64,000 nt of DNA from Paraburkholderia susongensis. GTDB lineage: Bacteria > Pseudomonadota > Gammaproteobacteria > Burkholderiales > Burkholderiaceae. The notes under the pieces were generated by a model. The model saw only the letters and a list, made by a program, of their open reading frames with translations. It had not been told where the DNA came from and did not search any database. Below, one piece after another: positions 25,483-34,530 of this stretch; the stretch's first letter is position 1; every line of letters starts with the position of its first letter. The stretch lies in the NCBI RefSeq assembly GCF_900177725.1, contig NZ_FXAT01000003.1, positions 1 to 64,000 of the forward strand. The letters run 5' to 3'. The position numbers and the translations under genes were made by a program.

Positions 25483-27094
25483 GCGACTCGTTCTCGCGCA
25501 TTTCTGGCTCGCCTTCGTGCTGTTCCTGGTCGCGCTCGTGCTCGGCGCATGGCAGATGCTGGTGCGCAGTCCGTTCGCGCCGTGGGTCGGCGACCCCGAG
25601 CTGTACTACCGGTCGGTGACGGCGCACGGCACGGTGATGGCCTACGCGATGCCCACGCTCGTCGCGATGGGCTTCGGCTATGCGATCGTCGAGCTCGCGC
25701 TCGCGCAGCGCCTTGCCGGCCTCAAGTGGGCGTGGGCCGCGTTCGTCCTGCTGCTCGTCGGCGCGGTCATGGCGATGGTGCCGGTCGCGCTCGGCGAGGC
25801 CTCGGTGCTCTACACGTTCTATCCGCCGATGATCGGCAGCCCGTTCTACTACCTCGGCGTGGTGCTCGTCGTGGTCGGCTCGTGGATCTGGGTCGCGCTG
25901 ATGCACGTGAACCTGCGCATCTGGAAGCGCGCCAATCCGGGCAAGCCGGTGCCGCTCGCGATGTTCGCGAACGTGGCGGGCGCGTACTTGTGGGCATGGA
26001 CCGCGGTCGGCGCGGCGCTCGAAATCCTGTTCCAGATCCTGCCGGTCGCCTTCGGCCTCACGAAAACGATCGACGCCGGCCTCGCACGCATCCTCTTTTC
26101 GTGGACGCTGCATGCGATCGTCTACTTCTGGCTGATTCCCGCGTACATCGCGTACTACACGCTGGTGCCGCGCGCGATCGGCGGGCGGCTCTACAGCGAT
26201 TCGATGGCGCGCGTGTCGTTCATCCTGTTCCTCGTCTTCGCGATGCCGATCGGCATTCATCATCTGTTCGCCGATCCGCAGGTCGGCGCGGGCTTCAAGT
26301 TCCTGCACGCGGTCTTCACCGGCATGGTGTCGGTGCCAACGCTGCTCACGGTGTTCACGATCTGCGCATCGGTCGAAATCGCGGGCCGGCTGCGCGGCGG
26401 CAAAGGCGCGTTCGGCTGGCTCACCGCGCTGCCGTGGCGCAACCCGATGATGCTCGTGATCGCGTTCTCGTTCGTGATGCTCGGCCTCGGCGGCGCGGGC
26501 GGCCTCATCAACATGAGCTATCAGCTGAACTCGACGGTGCACAACACGCAGTGGGTGACCGGGCACTTCCATCTGATTTTCGGCGGCGCGATCGTCATCA
26601 TGTACTTCGCGATCGCATATGAACTGTGGCCGCAACTGACCGGCCGCGCGATCTTCTCCGTGAAGCTCGTGCGCACGCAGTTGTGGCTGTGGTTCATCGG
26701 CATGATGGTCGTCACCTTGCCGTGGCATTACGTCGGCCTGCTCGGCGCGCCGCGCCGCATGGCCTATTACGACTACAGCATGCCGGGCATGCAGGGGCAG
26801 GCGTTCTGGGTCGGCATGTCGGCGGTGGGCGGGCTGATCCTGCTCGTCTCGGGCGTGCTGTTCATCTACATTCTCGCGAAGTCGCAGTTCGGACCCGCGA
26901 TCGAGCCGCAGACGTTCTGCTTCGCGAGCGCCGCGCATCCGGTCGACCGAGTGCCGGTCGCGCTCAATGGCTTCGGTTTGTGGGTCGCGCTGATGATCGG
27001 GCTCACGGTCGTCAACTACAGTGTGCCGATTCTGCAGTTGCTCAGGCTGCCGCAGACTTCCGTGCCGGCGGTCGTCATCGGAGCACAGCGATGA
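25469..27094 (+). CDS. Cytochrome c oxidase subunit I, ba3 type
   Basis: A 541-residue haem-copper oxidase catalytic subunit with about 13 TM helices. Metal ligands are visible: low-spin haem H53 and H368, high-spin haem H366 (GHFHL), CuB ligands H215, H264 and H265, and the His-Tyr cross-link partner Y219 in HAIVYF. The tyrosine on the same helix as H215 and the overall length mark the B-type. It starts with GTG at 25469 after GGAGG, inside subunit II. It reduces oxygen to water and pumps protons in the inner membrane. No subunit III or Sco/CtaG factor is adjacent. Confidence 0.95.
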   Translation: MFHAKRLVLAHFWLAFVLFLVALVLGAWQMLVRSPFAPWVGDPELYYRSVTAHGTVMAYAMPTLVAMGFGYAIVELALAQRLAGLKWAWAAFVLLLVGAVMAMVPVALGEASVLYTFYPPMIGSPFYYLGVVLVVVGSWIWVALMHVNLRIWKRANPGKPVPLAMFANVAGAYLWAWTAVGAALEILFQILPVAFGLTKTIDAGLARILFSWTLHAIVYFWLIPAYIAYYTLVPRAIGGRLYSDSMARVSFILFLVFAMPIGIHHLFADPQVGAGFKFLHAVFTGMVSVPTLLTVFTICASVEIAGRLRGGKGAFGWLTALPWRNPMMLVIAFSFVMLGLGGAGGLINMSYQLNSTVHNTQWVTGHFHLIFGGAIVIMYFAIAYELWPQLTGRAIFSVKLVRTQLWLWFIGMMVVTLPWHYVGLLGAPRRMAYYDYSMPGMQGQAFWVGMSAVGGLILLVSGVLFIYILAKSQFGPAIEPQTFCFASAAHPVDRVPVALNGFGLWVALMIGLTVVNYSVPILQLLRLPQTSVPAVVIGAQR

Positions 27095-27900
27095 GCGAAG
27101 AACGCGTCTTCAGCTTGCGCAATCCGTGGTTCACGTGGAGCGTGGGCGGCACGATCGTGATTGCCATCGTGGGCATACTGATCGGCTTCGTCTGGCTGCC
27201 TTCGGCGAGCACCGCGTTCGGCGGCCTCGATCTGTGGGCGCGCATCTGCGGCGCGGCGGGCGTGCCGTCGAGCTGGTATAGCGGCAGCAGCGGCGCGTCG
27301 ACGGTTCCGAGTGACGTGGTCGTGCTGCCGCCGCAGCGAGCAACGCACGCCGCGGCGGATTCGATCGGCCGAGGCGCGACGATCGCGACGCAGAACTGCT
27401 CGATGTGCCACGGCGTGCTCGGTACGGCGCCGGTCACGGCGCCCGCGCTCGCGGGGCAATACGCCGACGTGCTCTACAAGGAAATGCGCGACTATCAGAG
27501 CGGCCAGCGGATCAGCGCGGTGATGCAGGCGATCATCGCGCCGCGCAGCGATCAGGATCTGCGCGATCTCGCGGCTTACTACGCTTCGCTCACACCGCCC
27601 CCCGCGGCGCAAACGCCGCGCGCCAGCGAGGCACCCGATGCGACCGCGGTGCGGCTCGCGATGCAGGGTGACCCCGAGCGCAATATCGCACCTTGCGCGG
27701 CCTGCCACGGACAGCTCGATCGCAAGGGCGCGGCGCCGTGGCTCGGCGGACAGTCGGCGGTTTATCTGGCGGCGCAGATGCACGCGTTCGCTGCGGGCGA
27801 GCGGCATAACGACATCAACGAGCAGATGCGCAACGTGGCGCGGCAGATGACGCCCGAGGAAATAGATAGTTTAGCTAAGTACTATGCGGCGATGCCGTAG
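27091..27900 (+). CDS. Membrane-anchored dihaem cytochrome c
   Basis: A 269-residue protein with an uncleaved N-terminal TM anchor (VGGTIVIAIVGILIGFVWLP) and two haem-c motifs, CSMCH and CAACH, in tandem class I domains. The pairing HGVLGTAPVTAPALAGQY and HGQLDRKGAAPWLGGQ again resembles cytochrome c4. It overlaps the subunit I stop as ATGA, so it is translated as the last gene of the oxidase operon. It is a good candidate for the direct electron donor to CuA, tethered beside the oxidase. Confidence 0.9.
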   Translation: MSEERVFSLRNPWFTWSVGGTIVIAIVGILIGFVWLPSASTAFGGLDLWARICGAAGVPSSWYSGSSGASTVPSDVVVLPPQRATHAAADSIGRGATIATQNCSMCHGVLGTAPVTAPALAGQYADVLYKEMRDYQSGQRISAVMQAIIAPRSDQDLRDLAAYYASLTPPPAAQTPRASEAPDATAVRLAMQGDPERNIAPCAACHGQLDRKGAAPWLGGQSAVYLAAQMHAFAAGERHNDINEQMRNVARQMTPEEIDSLAKYYAAMP

Positions 27901-27956
27901 CGAGCGAGTCGGATGCGTGACGGCTCGTGCAAAGCCGAGCCATCCCACCGCTGGGT

Positions 27957-29600
27957 TCAGGCCGCTACGAACCCGCTTTGACTGTGCGTTGCCGGCCCGA
28001 CAGCCACACCGGCACGCTGCGCGGTAAACGAAGCGGTCACCCCGCTCGCCGTGCGGAACACCGCCACCGCCGCCGACAACTTCCGCGCCTGCTCTTCGAG
28101 CGAACTCGCCGCCGCGGCAGCCTGCTCGACGAGCGCCGCATTCTGCTGCGTGACCTCGTCCATCTGCGCGACCGCGAGATTGACCTGATCGATGCCGGTA
28201 CTCTGCTCGATCGCCGCCGCCGCGATCTCGCCCATGATCGCACTCACGCGCGCAATCGCCGCGACGATTTCGCTCATCGTCGAACCCGAGCGCTCGACCA
28301 GTTGCGAGCCGGCTTCGACGCGCGCGGTCGATTCGTCGATCAAGCCCTTGATCTCCTTGGCCGCCGCCGCGCTGCGCTGCGCGAGCGAGCGCACCTCGCT
28401 CGCGACCACCGCGAAGCCGCGCCCCTGCTCGCCCGCGCGCGCTGCTTCGACTGCCGCGTTCAGCGCGAGGATATTGGTTTGGAACGCGATGCCCTCGATC
28501 ACACCGACGATGTCGGCAATCCGCCGCGAGTCGCCGACGATGCCATGCATCGTGCCGACCACCTGCCCGGTCAGCTCGCCGCCCTGCGCGGCCAGCGTCG
28601 ATGCGCCTTGCGCGAGCGAACTCGCCTGCTTCGCGTTGTCGGCCGTCTGCTTGACCGTCGAGGTCAGTTGCTCGATGCTTGCGGCCGTTTCCTCGAGCGA
28701 GGCAGCCTGCTCTTCCGTGCGTTGCGACAGGTCGGCGTTGCCCGCCGCGATCTCGCTCACACCGGTGTCGATCGATTCGGTGCCCTGGCGCACCGCGCTC
28801 ACCGTCGCGATCAGCGACTCCTGCATCTTGCGCAGCGCCGCCGCGAGACGGCCCATTTCGTTGTTGCTCGTCACGTCGATGCGGCCGGTCAGGTCGCCGT
28901 TGGCGATGCGCTGAAACTGCGCGATGGTCGCGTCGACCGGACTGACGATCGCGCGCACGAGCACGGCGCGGCCCAGCCAGCCGCCAAGCAGCGACAGCAC
29001 CATGCCCACCGCCACCGTGACGCAGATCACGTAGAACAGGTTCTGCGCGTCCTGATAGCGCTGCGCACCATGATCGAGCTGCAGTTGTTCGAGTGCGAGC
29101 ATCGCCTTTTCGTATGCGCTATAGAGCGATGGCAGCTTGTGCGCCTGCAGTTGCTGGAATGCGTTGGTGTCGCCGGACTTCAACGCGGCGAGCGCCGACT
29201 CGACGCCTTCGCGCAGGAACGTGTCGCGCTGCTGCTGCATGTCGCGAATCAGACGCTGCTCGTCGGCCTCGCCGCTCGCGCGGCCCAGGTAGCGGGCAAG
29301 ACGCTCGTCGGATGCTTTGCGGTACTGATCGAAGCGCTTGAGCACCGCGCTCGCGCCGTCCTGATCGTTGAGCGCGACGAGCGACGCGTACGTCGCCAGC
29401 GCGAGACGCAAACGCAACAACTGGCCGGAGCTGCCTTCGAGATCGGCGACGGCGGGCGTGTCCACGGTGTACATCTGCTGCAGCGACGCATTGCTCGCGC
29501 GCAGCGACAGCAGCCCGGCGGCGGCGCCGAGCAACAGCACGACCCCAAAGGACGCGATCATCAGCGTGAGGCTCTTACGAATCGACAGATTTTTCAACAT
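27957..29600 (-). CDS. Methyl-accepting chemotaxis protein
   Basis: A 547-residue inner-membrane chemoreceptor: TM1 ([22 protein letters not shown]), a periplasmic four-helix-bundle domain (about 35-185), TM2 ([20 protein letters not shown]), HAMP, and a cytoplasmic signalling domain whose hairpin tip reads [25 protein letters not shown], then [14 protein letters not shown]. It resembles the Tsr/Tar type by length and lacks an obvious C-terminal pentapeptide for CheR docking. ATG 29600 follows AAGGAG; the longer frame upstream is not receptor-like. It is convergent with the oxidase operon. Ligand unknown. Confidence 0.93.
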   Translation of the reverse strand: MLKNLSIRKSLTLMIASFGVVLLLGAAAGLLSLRASNASLQQMYTVDTPAVADLEGSSGQLLRLRLALATYASLVALNDQDGASAVLKRFDQYRKASDERLARYLGRASGEADEQRLIRDMQQQRDTFLREGVESALAALKSGDTNAFQQLQAHKLPSLYSAYEKAMLALEQLQLDHGAQRYQDAQNLFYVICVTVAVGMVLSLLGGWLGRAVLVRAIVSPVDATIAQFQRIANGDLTGRIDVTSNNEMGRLAAALRKMQESLIATVSAVRQGTESIDTGVSEIAAGNADLSQRTEEQAASLEETAASIEQLTSTVKQTADNAKQASSLAQGASTLAAQGGELTGQVVGTMHGIVGDSRRIADIVGVIEGIAFQTNILALNAAVEAARAGEQGRGFAVVASEVRSLAQRSAAAAKEIKGLIDESTARVEAGSQLVERSGSTMSEIVAAIARVSAIMGEIAAAAIEQSTGIDQVNLAVAQMDEVTQQNAALVEQAAAAASSLEEQARKLSAAVAVFRTASGVTASFTAQRAGVAVGPATHSQSGFVAA

Positions 29601-29879
29601 CGGGTGGGTCTCCTTGGGGCTGCATGAGCGGCTTTCCAGCGCGGATTGCCTGCGCGGATTCTCAGCGCGAACCGGCCCGCAACGGCCCCGGTCATGCATG
29701 CTGCGCCCCAAGCCGCGTTGGCCCAGTCCGCAACGTGTGTCTAAGATTTAAGCGAACATCACATTAAGGGACTACGGCGGATGGGCAGAAAACTTTATGG
29801 TTTGCAGGCTTGCTGACGCGTGCGGCTTGAGCTACATCAATAAAGTGTCGCAATACGGTTCTTCGTCGGGAGCATTCCT

Positions 29880-30677
29880 ATGTCGGAAGTCGGTTCGGCG
29901 GTACTGGTGTTCGCGCTACTGCTGGTCGCAACCGGCATCGGCGTCGGCGTGCGGCCGCTTCTGCCCGAAGAGCACAAGGCGCACGAGACCGTGCAACTCA
30001 TCCAGCTCGTGATCGGCATGCTCGTGACGTTCGCCGCATTGGTGCTCGGTTTGTTGACCGCGTCGGCGAAATCGAGCTTCGACACCGCGTCGAACGATCT
30101 GCGCACCTACGCGGCCGAACTCATCGAATTCGATACGACGCTGCGCGAGCTAGGCAGCGCCACCGACGAATCCCGGCACCTGCTGCGCCAGTACACGGCG
30201 GCGGCGATCGCGTCGACGTGGCCGCAGGAGCCGGCGCCGTCCGGCGACTATCCGCGCATTGGCACGCAGGACAACTCCAGCCACCTCGAGAACGTGCGGC
30301 TCGGCGACATGCTCACCTCGGTAGGCCGGCAATTGCGGGAACTGCGCGCGCACGATTCGCTACAGCAACGCGCGCTCGACGACGCGTTGACGCAGTACCG
30401 GCGCGTCGTCGATGCGCGCTGGAAGATCATCGAGGAAGCGCACAGTTCGATTTCGCAGCCGTTCTTCAAGACGCTCACGTTCTGGCTCGGCGTGATTTTT
30501 CTGAGCTTCGGGCTGATCGCGCCACGCAATGCGCTCGCGCTCGTGACGATCTCGCTGGGTGCGGTGTCGATTGCTTCGGCGATCTATGTAATCGTCGATC
30601 TGGATACGCCGTTCACAGGGCCGATTGTGATTTCGAGCATGCCGCTAAGAGATGCGCTCGAGCACTTGCGAAAGTGA
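29880..30677 (+). CDS. DUF4239-type membrane protein
   Basis: A 265-residue membrane protein with two N-terminal hydrophobic segments (SAVLVFALLLVATGIGVGV; LIQLVIGMLVTFAALVLGLL), a soluble helical middle, and two C-terminal ones (FFKTLTFWLGVIFLSFGLI; NALALVTISLGAVSIASAI), matching DUF4239 (bestrophin-like domain family). No function is established for the family, and bestrophin-like channel activity is only a structural suggestion. It is transcribed alone, ahead of the arsenic operon. Confidence 0.78.
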   Translation: MSEVGSAVLVFALLLVATGIGVGVRPLLPEEHKAHETVQLIQLVIGMLVTFAALVLGLLTASAKSSFDTASNDLRTYAAELIEFDTTLRELGSATDESRHLLRQYTAAAIASTWPQEPAPSGDYPRIGTQDNSSHLENVRLGDMLTSVGRQLRELRAHDSLQQRALDDALTQYRRVVDARWKIIEEAHSSISQPFFKTLTFWLGVIFLSFGLIAPRNALALVTISLGAVSIASAIYVIVDLDTPFTGPIVISSMPLRDALEHLRK

Positions 30678-30818
30678 CGCGCGACTACCCGCCCAACCTG
30701 CTTCAGCAGATGCCGCGTGGGCTGCCGCACGCGGCCGTGAGTCCCGCCGCGCCCGCTCCGACTATCAAGCCGTCGTCCACCCGCCCGGACGGTTTCATGA
30801 CGAATCGACAGCCGGATC

Positions 30819-30854
30819 TTTACAGCGCTTCCACATTTCGACTAATATCGAAAC
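30819..30854 (+). promoter_or_regulatory. arsR promoter with overlapping ArsR operator
   Basis: TTTACA (30819-30824), 18 bp, then TAATAT (30843-30848) form a good sigma-70 promoter. The perfect inverted repeat TTTCGA-N6-TCGAAA (30836-30853) covers the -10 box and matches the usual style of ArsR operators. The arsR ATG begins at 30855, six nucleotides after the -10, so transcription should start at or next to the initiation codon. Confidence 0.75.
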
Positions 30855-31190
30855 ATGGAAACGAACCAGACCATTACCGCCCTCTCGGCACTCGCGCACG
30901 AATCCCGGCTCGCCGTCTTCCGCGCCCTCGTGCAGGCGGGGCCGCAGGGCTTGCCAGCCGGGCAGATTGCCGCGCTGCTGGACGTGCCGCCGTCGTCACT
31001 GTCGTTTCATCTGAAGGAGCTGGTCCACGCGCAGCTCGTCACGAACCGCCAGGAAGGCCGTTTCGTCTTCTATTGCGCGAACTTCGCGACGATGAACGGC
31101 CTGCTGGCTTACCTCACGGAGAACTGCTGCGGCGGCAATCCCTGCTCGCCCGCGTCAGCGTGTTCGACGTCAGGCGCGCGCCAATCGTGA
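30855..31190 (+). CDS. arsR: Arsenite-responsive repressor ArsR
   Basis: A 111-residue winged-helix repressor (LSALAHESRLAVFRALVQAG; VPPSSLSFHLKELVHAQLV). As(III)-binding cysteines are near the C-terminus (C91, C92 and C97, with another at C103), resembling the Acidithiobacillus ferrooxidans type rather than the E. coli R773 type with a Cys in the recognition helix. It is the first gene of the ars operon and should repress it through the operator that overlaps its start. No Shine-Dalgarno is present, consistent with a leaderless message. Confidence 0.95.
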   Translation: METNQTITALSALAHESRLAVFRALVQAGPQGLPAGQIAALLDVPPSSLSFHLKELVHAQLVTNRQEGRFVFYCANFATMNGLLAYLTENCCGGNPCSPASACSTSGARQS

Positions 31191-31212
31191 CACGCATTCG
31201 CGTGCCTCGCCC

Positions 31213-31707
31213 ATGACCACGAACGTACTGATCCTCTGCACCCACAACTCCGCGCGCAGCGTGCTGGCGGAGGGCATGCTCAATCATTGGGCCGGGAAGC
31301 TCGGCAAAGACGTGCGCGCGTACAGCGCCGGCAGCGCGCCGAGCGGCCGGCTCAATCCGTTCGCGCTGGAAGCGCTGACGGGCGCCGGCGTCGATGTCGA
31401 CGGATACCGCAGCAAGAGCTGGGACGAATTCGTCGGCGATGGCGCACCTGAAATGCGCGTCGTCATCACGGTGTGCGACAGCGCGGCCGCGGAGACGTGC
31501 CCGTACTGGCCCGGCAGTCCCGTGAAGGTGCATTGGGGCTACGCCGATCCGTCGAACGCGCCGGGCGGCGACGAAGGCAAGCGGCTCGCGTTCGAACTCA
31601 CGCGCGAGGCGCTCGGCTACCGCATGCTGCAGTTGCTGATGCTGCCGCTCGATCGCCTGAGCAACGCCGAACTCCAGGCGGCCTTGACCGACATCTCGCA
31701 AAACTGA
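31213..31707 (+). CDS. arsC: Arsenate reductase, thioredoxin-coupled (low-molecular-weight phosphatase type)
   Basis: A 164-residue enzyme that reduces arsenate to arsenite using thioredoxin. The phosphatase loop CTHNSARS gives C9 and R15, and the two relay cysteines are C88 and C96 (TVCDSAAAETCPYWPG), the redox triad of the Staphylococcus ArsC class. The gene follows arsR by 22 bp and precedes the arsenite exporter. A remnant of a second, glutaredoxin-type arsC start is seen further downstream. Confidence 0.95.
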   Translation: MTTNVLILCTHNSARSVLAEGMLNHWAGKLGKDVRAYSAGSAPSGRLNPFALEALTGAGVDVDGYRSKSWDEFVGDGAPEMRVVITVCDSAAAETCPYWPGSPVKVHWGYADPSNAPGGDEGKRLAFELTREALGYRMLQLLMLPLDRLSNAELQAALTDISQN

Positions 31708-31769
31708 GCGTTCGCATCGCGGCACGCACGAATCAGGGTGCCGCCTGCGTCTCCAAGACTCCCTGTCCC

Positions 31770-32840
31770 ATGAACACGTCCAACGTCATCCCGCCTCGAA
31801 AGGCCGTTGCAACGCCTTCCATCAATTTCTTCGAACGCTATCTGACGGTCTGGGTGGCGCTGTGCATCGTCGCCGGGATCGCGCTCGGCCAGGTGCTGCC
31901 CGGCCTGTTCCGGCAGATCGGCCGGATGGAATACGCGCAGGTCAATCTCCCGGTCGGGCTACTGATCTGGGTGATGATCATCCCGATGCTCGTCAAGGTC
32001 GACTTCGGCGCATTGCACGAAGTGCGTCGGCACGTCAAAGGCATCGGCGTCACGCTCGTCGTGAACTGGCTCGTCAAGCCGTTCTCGATGGCGTTCCTCG
32101 GCTGGCTGTTCATCCGGCATCTGTTTGCGCCGATGCTGCCGGCCGGGCAGCTCGACAGCTACATCGCCGGGCTGATCCTGCTGGCCGCCGCGCCGTGCAC
32201 GGCGATGGTGTTCGTATGGAGCCGGCTGACGGGCGGCGATCCGCTGTTCACGCTGTCGCAAGTGGCGCTGAACGACAGCATCATGGTGATCGCCTTCGCG
32301 CCGCTGGTCGGCCTGCTGCTGGGCATGTCCGCGATCACGGTGCCGTGGGCGACGCTGCTCACGTCGGTCGTGCTCTACATCGTCATCCCGGTGATCCTCG
32401 CGCAGATCTGGCGCAAGCGGCTATTCGCGAAGGGACAGGCGGCGTTCGATGCCGCGATGGCAAGGATCGGCCCCTGGTCGATCGCTGCATTGCTCGCCAC
32501 GCTCGTGCTGCTGTTCGCGTTCCAGGGCGAAGCCATCCTGAAGCAGCCGCTGGTGATCGCGCTGCTCGCGGTGCCGATTCTGATTCAGGTGTGCTTCAAC
32601 TCGGCGCTCGCTTACTGGCTCAATCGCGCCGTGGGCGAGAAACACAACATTGCGTGCCCGTCGGCGCTGATCGGCGCATCCAACTTTTTCGAGCTGGCCG
32701 TCGCGGCCGCCATCAGCCTGTTCGGTTTCCATTCGGGCGCGGCGCTCGCCACCGTCGTGGGCGTGCTGATCGAAGTGCCGGTCATGCTGCTGGTGGTACG
32801 CATCGTCAACCGGTCGAAAGACTGGTACGAACGGACTTGA
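31770..32840 (+). CDS. acr3: Arsenite efflux permease Acr3
   Basis: A 356-residue inner-membrane arsenite exporter with 10 TM helices. The essential cysteine of the family is C143 in LLAAAPCTAMVFVW, and TLSQVALNDSIMV and GEKHNIACPSALIGASNFFELAVA are classical Acr3 segments. The name arsB is often used loosely, but the sequence is Acr3, not the ArsB antiporter. ATG 31770 is preferred to the much longer frame upstream, which is a shadow of arsC. It lies 62 bp after arsC. Confidence 0.95.
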   Translation: MNTSNVIPPRKAVATPSINFFERYLTVWVALCIVAGIALGQVLPGLFRQIGRMEYAQVNLPVGLLIWVMIIPMLVKVDFGALHEVRRHVKGIGVTLVVNWLVKPFSMAFLGWLFIRHLFAPMLPAGQLDSYIAGLILLAAAPCTAMVFVWSRLTGGDPLFTLSQVALNDSIMVIAFAPLVGLLLGMSAITVPWATLLTSVVLYIVIPVILAQIWRKRLFAKGQAAFDAAMARIGPWSIAALLATLVLLFAFQGEAILKQPLVIALLAVPILIQVCFNSALAYWLNRAVGEKHNIACPSALIGASNFFELAVAAAISLFGFHSGAALATVVGVLIEVPVMLLVVRIVNRSKDWYERT

Positions 32841-32862
32841 GCAAACAGGAGAGCCCATATAC

Positions 32863-32940
32863 ATGAACATGACCGACATCACGATTCATCGCAACCCGAA
32901 TGGCGCAAGGGCGATCGACGTGGAGGGCAGGCATGTCTGA
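32863..32940 (+). pseudogene. Relic of a glutaredoxin-type arsenate reductase start, fused to the arsH leader
   Basis: Immediately after acr3 and a good AGGAGA site, a 25-codon frame begins [12 protein letters not shown]. The stretch [10 protein letters not shown] is strikingly like the N-terminus of glutaredoxin-type ArsC (family pattern M-x-x-ITIYHNPxCGTSR). After that the resemblance ends, the catalytic Cys is absent, and the frame runs into the arsH ribosome site and stops 8 nt inside arsH. It looks like a gene deleted down to its first ten codons, possibly retained as a translation initiator for arsH. Chance similarity over ten residues remains possible. Confidence 0.55.
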
Positions 32941-33655
32941 GCGCCTGGATGACCTGCCGCAACTCGACACCGCATCGTTCCGGGTGCCGGACGCCGGCCA
33001 GTTGCGGCCAGCGTCGCCATCGGCCCATCCGCCCCGGTTCCTGCTCCTGTACGGTTCGCTGCGCGAGCGTTCGTTCAGCCGCCTGCTGGCCGAAGAAGCC
33101 GCGCGCCTGCTCACGGCGATGGGCGCCGAGATCCGCGTATTCAATCCGAGCGGCCTGCCGCTGCCCGACGATGCGCCGGAGAGTCACCCGAAGGTCGTCG
33201 AGTTGCGCGGGCTGGTGCAATGGTCGGAAGGCATGGTGTGGTGCTCGCCGGAGCGGCACGGCGCGATGACCGGCATCATGAAGTCGCAGATCGACTGGAT
33301 TCCGCTGTCGATGGGCGCTGTTCGGCCGACCCAGGGAAAAACGCTCGCCGTCATGCAGGTCAGCGGCGGCTCGCAGTCGTTCAACGCCGTGAACCAGATG
33401 CGCGTACTGGGACGCTGGATGCGCATGCTGACCATTCCGAACCAGTCGTCGGTAGCCAAGGCGTATATGGAATTCGACGAAGCAGGCCGGATGAAGCCCT
33501 CGGCCTATTTCGACCGTGTCGTGGACGTGATGGAGGAACTGGTCAAGTTCACGTTGCTGACCCGGGACATCGGCCCCTATCTGGTCGACCGGTATAGCGA
33601 ACGCAAAGAAAGCGCCGAGGAACTCTCGAGACGAGTCAATCAACCTCGCATCTAG
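32933..33655 (+). CDS. arsH: Arsenical resistance flavoprotein ArsH
   Basis: A 240-residue NADPH-dependent FMN reductase fold. The FMN-binding motif is [10 protein letters not shown] near residue 40, followed by [13 protein letters not shown] and [18 protein letters not shown], all hallmarks of ArsH. The family oxidises trivalent organoarsenicals to the less toxic pentavalent forms and can reduce azo dyes or quinones in vitro. GGAGG lies 6 nt before ATG 32933. It is the last gene of the ars operon. Confidence 0.95.
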   Translation: MSERLDDLPQLDTASFRVPDAGQLRPASPSAHPPRFLLLYGSLRERSFSRLLAEEAARLLTAMGAEIRVFNPSGLPLPDDAPESHPKVVELRGLVQWSEGMVWCSPERHGAMTGIMKSQIDWIPLSMGAVRPTQGKTLAVMQVSGGSQSFNAVNQMRVLGRWMRMLTIPNQSSVAKAYMEFDEAGRMKPSAYFDRVVDVMEELVKFTLLTRDIGPYLVDRYSERKESAEELSRRVNQPRI

Positions 33656-33783
33656 GATTGGCTATTGGGCTGCCGTGAGGGCGCTCGATCAACTTTCGTC
33701 GCGACGTATCAGGTCTGCTCCGGCGTATTCGATCAATGGATGTCGTGGCGAATCAACAAGTGGCCCGATAAACACATATGGGT

Positions 33784-33819
33784 AAAGAAAAAGCCCGCTC
33801 TTCATGGAAGTGCGGGCTT
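33784..33819 (-). terminator. Rho-independent terminator after ssb
   Basis: On the minus strand, AAGCCCGC (33819-33812) pairs with GCGGGCTT (33798-33791) around a 13-nt loop and is followed by TTTCTTT. It lies just beyond the ssb stop and serves ssb. Confidence 0.85.
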
Positions 33820-33848
33820 CTGCCAACGAAAAACTGTTTTAGTCAGAT

Positions 33849-34385
33849 TTAGAACGGAATATCGTCGTCCATCTCATCAAACCCGCCGCCAGCCGGCGCG
33901 CTCGGACGGCTCGCACCACCGCCGCCGCCACCACTGCTGCCGCCACGCGAGCCGCCACCCGACGTCGCGCGACCGCCACCACCGCCGCCGCCACGCTCCG
34001 CTGGCTCGCCGCGGCTATAACCGCCTTCGTCGCCGCCCATCGACGCGCCGCCGCGGCCGCCCAGCATCTGCATCTGTTCAGCGACGATTTCGGTCGAGTA
34101 GCGATCGGTGCCGTCCTGCGCCTGCCACTTGCGCGTGCGGATGCGCCCTTCGAGGTACACCGACGAGCCCTTCTTCAGATATTCCGACACGATTTCCGCG
34201 AGGCGGCCGAAGAACGCCACGCGGTGCCATTCGGTCGCTTCCTTCATCTCGCCGGAAGCCTTGTCCTTGTAACGGTCCGTCGTCGCAAGGCGGATGTTCG
34301 CCACTGCGTCGCCGCTCGGAAGATAACGGACTTCCGGATCAGCTCCGAGATTGCCGACGAGAATGACCTTGTTCACGGATGCCAT
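33849..34385 (-). CDS. ssb: Single-stranded DNA-binding protein
   Basis: A 178-residue SSB: N-terminal OB fold ([45 protein letters not shown]), a long Gly/Ser/Arg-rich linker, and the acidic C-terminal tip DEMDDDIPF that recruits replication and repair partners. ATG 34385 is preceded by AGGAGAAACTC. The pairing with uvrA nearby and the MFS gene between them is common in Burkholderiales. Function: protects and organises ssDNA in replication, recombination and repair. Confidence 0.97.
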   Translation of the reverse strand: MASVNKVILVGNLGADPEVRYLPSGDAVANIRLATTDRYKDKASGEMKEATEWHRVAFFGRLAEIVSEYLKKGSSVYLEGRIRTRKWQAQDGTDRYSTEIVAEQMQMLGGRGGASMGGDEGGYSRGEPAERGGGGGGGRATSGGGSRGGSSGGGGGGASRPSAPAGGGFDEMDDDIPF

Positions 34386-34530
34386 GAGTTTCTCCTGTTG
34401 ATTCCATTGCAGGCGGCGCGGCACTGCGCGGTTCGCGTCTCATGGCCGGCAGCCCCGAGACCAGAAAAGCGCCTCTGCCCGCCGCCGGGTGAGTTCTGGA
34501 TGATTCGGGACGTGCCCCGAGTACGCTGTC

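Noticed and set aside
27927..29627. Long Arg/Leu/Ala-rich frame opposite the chemotaxis receptor gene
   Set aside because: It is the antisense shadow of a high-GC gene: composition is Arg/His/Asp-rich without domain features, and the minus-strand frame encodes a complete chemoreceptor.
32863..32940. Functional small ArsC-like protein
   Set aside because: Only ten residues resemble ArsC and the catalytic cysteine loop is missing, so activity is not credible; listed as a relic instead.
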